DNA of 28,878 nt from the NCBI GenBank assembly GCA_965368405.1, contig CBDUMS010000041.1:1-28878 (forward strand), given 5' to 3'. This DNA comes from S012-113 sp965368405 (GTDB lineage Bacteria; Bacteroidota; Bacteroidia; Cytophagales; Cyclobacteriaceae). A program made the position numbers and the translations under genes. The notes beneath the pieces were generated by a model, which was given only the letters and a program-made list of their open reading frames with translations, was not told where the DNA came from and ran no database searches. Of the stretch, positions 26,701 to 28,878 are shown in pieces. Every line of letters starts with the position of its first letter. The first letter of the stretch is position 1.

Positions 26701-28437
26701 AACGAAAGATCCACCTGGACGTAACCCGTCTATTGGGTTAGTGTGTAAGAATGCCTTAGGATCGCAACAAAGCACTACATCTACATGACGTAAATCGCAG
26801 TTTACCCTAATTCGTTCTGGTGCAGCAACCATAAAATAATTCGTTGGCGCTCCTTTCTTTTCTGAACCATACTTTGGATTCGCACTTACATGAATTAACT
26901 CCTTTGGTGTGCCGTCCTCTTCTAGTTGACCATCGCGCTCAGCTATGTAGCTAGAGAATTCTCCTAGAATCATTCCAAGGTTCTTACCCGTAGTAATCAT
27001 ACCCCAACCTCCAATAGAGTGGAAGCGAACTGCGATTGAGTTTTTGGGCAATCCAGATGGTTTTTGGTCGGATACAACCGCATACGGATGATCTATTCCT
27101 AGGTAGAAGAATGACTTACCATCGTCTCTGAATAATCCATCTTGACGACCAATTTTACCCCAAGCGTAATCATAAGCACCTATTACATGCTCCGGACGGA
27201 AATCTCTTGAGCCTAGTCCGTAAACACCCGTAAAAATTCTTGGCACTTCATTAACAGGATCTAATTTACCTAGTCGGACGTGAGAATTATGATAGAAATT
27301 CTCAGTTGCTTTTATTAATGAGGATTTTATATCTCTTGTAAGCGGGTTGGTACTTGCGAGTGTTTCATCCGTCCTTTCAAGGATAACCGCATATTTCTTG
27401 CCTTTTAAAGCTTCAATAATTGCATTCTCAGGGAATGGACGTAGTACGTTAACATGGATAACCCCAACTTTAGCTCCTCGCTCTTCGCGAAGGATATCGA
27501 CAACTGCCTCAACATTCTCGGCAGCACTTCCTAAGGCAACGAATACTGTATCAGCATCTTCGCACTTATATTCTGAAATTAGACCGTATTTACGACCGGT
27601 AAGTTTTGCAAATTCTTCATAAGCCTGCTCGAAGAATCCCAGGATATACTCAGAGAAATTATTTCTTCTGGCCGCAACACCATTCATATAGTGTTCCTGA
27701 TTCTGTACAGGCCCAAGGATGATTGGATTTTTCAAATCCATCATTTTCGGAACCCTTCTTCTTGTTTCACCGAATAGCTCTTTCTGAGGTTCAGTTGGAC
27801 ATTCTATAATATCATCAGGTTTACCCAAGAACTCACGAACCAGTTCTTCTTCAGGCATTCTGAAGGTTCTTTCGAGATGGGTTGTTAAAAAGCCATCTTG
27901 AGCATTGATACCAGGGTTAAGCGAAAGTTCATTCACTTTTCTAAGAATCAAGGCCTGGTCAGCAGCTTGTTGTGCATCCTTTGCGAAACAAGTACTCCAA
28001 CCTGTATCTAGTGTAGCATAAAGATCATCATGACCACAATGTACATTTAGTGCATGCTTTGTGAGTGCGCGGGCTCCAACTTCAAGAACCATGGTACTCA
28101 ATTTACCTGGGGCGTGGTAATATTGCTCAACACCGTAAACAACACCCTGTCCAGAAGTAAAATTAACCGTTCGCTTTCCAGTCACCGACATGGCTATCGC
28201 TCCACCTTGTGCAGAGTGCTCACCTTCGGTTTCTATTGCCATTAGGTTTTCACCAAAGGCATTAAGATGACCTTTTGCAAAGTGATTTTGAAAGTTCTCT
28301 CCCATCTCAGTAGATGGGGTAATTGGGTAAAACACACCAGCTTCTGCAGCGAGGGCCTCAACAGAGGAGACAAGCAGGTTTCCATTGGTTGTTGTACGAG
28401 TACCCGGATATTTAGGTTTTTCTGTTTTTTTCATCAT
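23788..28437 (-). CDS. nifJ: Long PFOR/NifJ-like 2-oxoacid:ferredoxin oxidoreductase
   Basis: A 1549-residue single-chain enzyme of the pyruvate:ferredoxin oxidoreductase family, which oxidises a 2-oxoacid with CoA to acyl-CoA, CO2 and reduced ferredoxin. The N-terminal domain has FYPITPSTEMGEN and a conserved Arg in VGARALTKHAL. A gamma-type domain follows (RFHSIGGWGMITTGKNLG). Two ferredoxin-type clusters are C788/791/794/798 and C923/926/929/933. The TPP domain has CAGCGE (C1006, C1009), NTGC1140NTVYG, GDGGMGDIGYQN and SNTGGQNSESS, with C1349 as likely last proximal-cluster ligand. Ordinary NifJ has about 1170-1200 residues; here extra segments lie between the two ferredoxin clusters and between C1009 and C1140. 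The second start Met at 28434 is an alternative. Pyruvate is the likely substrate but another 2-oxoacid is possible. Weak upstream promoter at 28482-28509. Confidence 0.88.
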   Translation of the reverse strand: MMKKTEKPKYPGTRTTTNGNLLVSSVEALAAEAGVFYPITPSTEMGENFQNHFAKGHLNAFGENLMAIETEGEHSAQGGAIAMSVTGKRTVNFTSGQGVVYGVEQYYHAPGKLSTMVLEVGARALTKHALNVHCGHDDLYATLDTGWSTCFAKDAQQAADQALILRKVNELSLNPGINAQDGFLTTHLERTFRMPEEELVREFLGKPDDIIECPTEPQKELFGETRRRVPKMMDLKNPIILGPVQNQEHYMNGVAARRNNFSEYILGFFEQAYEEFAKLTGRKYGLISEYKCEDADTVFVALGSAAENVEAVVDILREERGAKVGVIHVNVLRPFPENAIIEALKGKKYAVILERTDETLASTNPLTRDIKSSLIKATENFYHNSHVRLGKLDPVNEVPRIFTGVYGLGSRDFRPEHVIGAYDYAWGKIGRQDGLFRDDGKSFFYLGIDHPYAVVSDQKPSGLPKNSIAVRFHSIGGWGMITTGKNLGMILGEFSSYIAERDGQLEEDGTPKELIHVSANPKYGSEKKGAPTNYFMVAAPERIRVNCDLRHVDVVLCCDPKAFLHTNPIDGLRPGGSFVWESNEHSSEEAWKRIPRKFRQEIIDKNINMYVLNGFEIARKATEREDLQTRMQGNSFLGAFFGVSPFLNNYNIPKEEFVETVRKQYETKFGRFGDAVVESNMMVMTEGMDRVFKIENGKVDDEDTSTFLGDVITPCEVELYQLPENGNGKEKAPIFKMSTFDKEFRAGLGYDQPSSVLSSVGMMAAGTGATASKYVARREVPVFHAENCTQCMECIVVCPDTALPNTAQDIDTIIRATIRSYVTDESVRETLLSKVPEIEKAVRADMLEKASIKGDTTAFSAIVMAEIESLNILEVNSPAYKEIGTILEKLPFAFQNTKLVFGAKEKKEPGEGGIFGIFVNDLCKGCGACVTACGSHQALTMVPETEEIHTDYKSAINFLDILGDTPKKYLGLYNADNPEESKAAALKYHLMQRSKYDALLSGDGACAGCGEKSVLHAVSSLTEAIMRPLFHKKAERFEEKAAILEKEGVKLLEALKTRDEESYKIYKRSIVHILLGIGATTNDAVDQRIKEEFKGGDKEVIDALIAVLRQEAYNLRDLQAIEGRMPNGMTAMAMTANTGCNTVYGSTPANTPHQYPWMNSLFQDGATIGWLIGESFVYDHARKSVLPERFADLAIGGFEKAITEQEYFNFTHFTDMDMTDKEILEMPKVWAIGGDGGMGDIGYQNVSKVVMQNRPNVKIVLLDTQVYSNTGGQNSESSVMPGGFDMNQFGAATQGKHTEHKSVSETLIAGHGSPFVAQVSLANSGTLYKALVDGIYYRGTAFYQTYTACMPEHGIADNAAEVQALRVRDSRGMAEFVFNPSNGEIYSDALNITTNQSYKTDWAQKTSQVKKQRYTYTAAHWAFTEARFRFHHKKIKPEQIEGMVRLEDKIKLITMDDIIHRRHTDPKHRSYVKDFGVYAVDFDYEGNEIYRALSQQMVLFVVERRKAWRLLQSRAGVVNQDYLDQKALLEKIDKQGLSVEEALAEPLEA

Positions 28438-28481
28438 TTGAATCGTAAAATTGACGTATAGCTTCTAGCACTAACAAGATG

Positions 28482-28509
28482 TAAATTTAGTTAGGTACTA
28501 AGCCCCAAA
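28482..28509 (-). promoter_or_regulatory. Weak promoter candidate for the PFOR-like gene
   Basis: Minus strand TTTG, 16 bases, then TAAATTTA (one mismatch to TAnnTTTG). The spacing is shorter than the 20 bases seen at other genes in this window, so this is tentative. Confidence 0.3.
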
Positions 28510-28681
28510 AAATGAGATTTATCAGGTATAGGAATTAATTTCCATTTATTAAAAAATAAGGTTTAGATGTAATAGATGAAGTTTTCAATAGCTGTAGGAA
28601 ACATCCCTCCTACTTCACTAGTGTTTTGACATTAATTTCAATTGCACTTAAGGTTTTCCGGAAGGATTGGTGGCATAACTA

Positions 28682-28742
28682 ACAACTGTTATACGGGAAA
28701 CTCCGTGGTTGTCCCCTATAATAGGTGCACAACGTCTTATAC
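28682..28742. repeat. Structured direct-repeat/palindromic element
   Basis: ACAACTGTTATAC (28682-28694) is nearly repeated as ACAACGTCTTATAC (28729-28742). Between them GTTGT (28708-28712) is complementary to the ACAAC of either copy. With the left copy it encloses ACGG/CCGT; with the right copy it encloses CCTAT/ATAGG. Thus two mutually exclusive hairpins can form. The layout recalls dispersed intergenic repeats or integron attC-like sites of Bacteroidetes, but the attC core consensus is not met cleanly, so the identity is open. Confidence 0.45.
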
Positions 28743-28823
28743 AATACTGAAAGGTTATTACTAGTAGTAGAATATTCTACGACCAGCAACGAATTAAGAT
28801 TGTTCTGATTGAGTTAATCACTA

Positions 28824-28878
28824 TTAATCAAACATCATTGCATAGAGCCTGCCAATCTCCGTTTCAAGCTCCCCAATA
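28824..28878 (-). CDS. Possible C-terminal end of a gene beyond the window
   Basis: On the minus strand a frame entering from the window edge reads IGELETEIGRLYAMMFD then TAA. The heptad-like pattern of Leu/Ile and Glu looks like the end of a helical protein, and the base composition is gene-like. Only 17 codons are visible and another frame on the plus strand is also open, so this is weak. No family can be named. Confidence 0.25.
   Translation of the reverse strand, partial: IGELETEIGRLYAMMFD

Larger units (their letters stand above)
28438..28823. other. Non-coding intergenic region
   Basis: No convincing gene is seen in these 386 bases on either strand; stops are frequent in all frames. 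They hold the weak promoter candidate next to the PFOR-like gene and the structured element at 28682-28742. No tRNA or rRNA was recognised. Confidence 0.6.

Noticed and set aside
28750..28878. Plus-strand open frame at the window end
   Set aside because: It is short, follows three successive TAG codons and has no start or protein-like composition; the opposite frame looks more gene-like.

Overview
The window looks like chromosome of a Bacteroidetes (Bacteroidota) bacterium, probably near Cytophagales. Evidence: a type IX secretion (T9SS) C-terminal sorting domain; promoters of the TTG-N(about 20)-TAnnTTTG kind in front of several genes; start codons without clear Shine-Dalgarno sequences; an isolated atpD-atpC pair with a very short epsilon subunit; LVIVD-type propeller proteins; an unusually long pyruvate:ferredoxin-oxidoreductase-like enzyme; and AT-rich, evenly coding DNA. 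The species is not identified.

Layout. 1-1709 (minus): a T9SS cargo protein followed, with a 1-base overlap, by a repeat-built fibre-like secreted protein cut by the window edge. 1993-6948 (plus): dnaE (replicative polymerase alpha subunit), trxA (thioredoxin), a terminator, then an NDP-sugar pyrophosphorylase-like nucleotidyltransferase. 6945-8511 (minus): dps and anmK, separated by a terminator that runs into the anmK start codon. 8600-12171 (minus): two LVIVD propeller proteins, an outer-membrane-barrel candidate and a secreted beta-lactamase-family serine hydrolase. 12333-14255 (minus): dnaK with its promoter and terminator. 14502-16813 (plus): prfC coupled to an RluA-family pseudouridine synthase. 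16864-18900 (plus): a DUF481 outer membrane protein, an ICMT/PEMT-like membrane methyltransferase, an overlooked 31-residue membrane peptide and a DUF2892 membrane protein. 18956-22045 (minus): atpC, atpD and, upstream of them, an orphan two-helix sensor histidine kinase. 22221-23699 (plus): a secreted S10 serine carboxypeptidase. 23788-28437 (minus): the 1549-residue PFOR/NifJ-like oxidoreductase. 28438-28878: non-coding, with a structured repeat element and perhaps the last codons of another gene.

How the genes relate. Most are housekeeping: replication, redox and protein folding, translation termination, RNA modification, ATP synthesis, peptidoglycan recycling and iron/oxidative protection. 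The rest are envelope and secreted proteins. I see no CRISPR array, phage, transposase, rRNA or tRNA, and no clear undescribed multi-gene defence or mobile system. The points most worth a second look are: two large insertions in the PFOR-like enzyme, one of them splitting the proximal-cluster cysteine spacing; the structured element at 28682-28742; the fibre-like repeat protein behind a T9SS cargo gene; terminators that sit directly on downstream start codons; and two consecutive genes that both start at TTG in the same TAATTGAA context.
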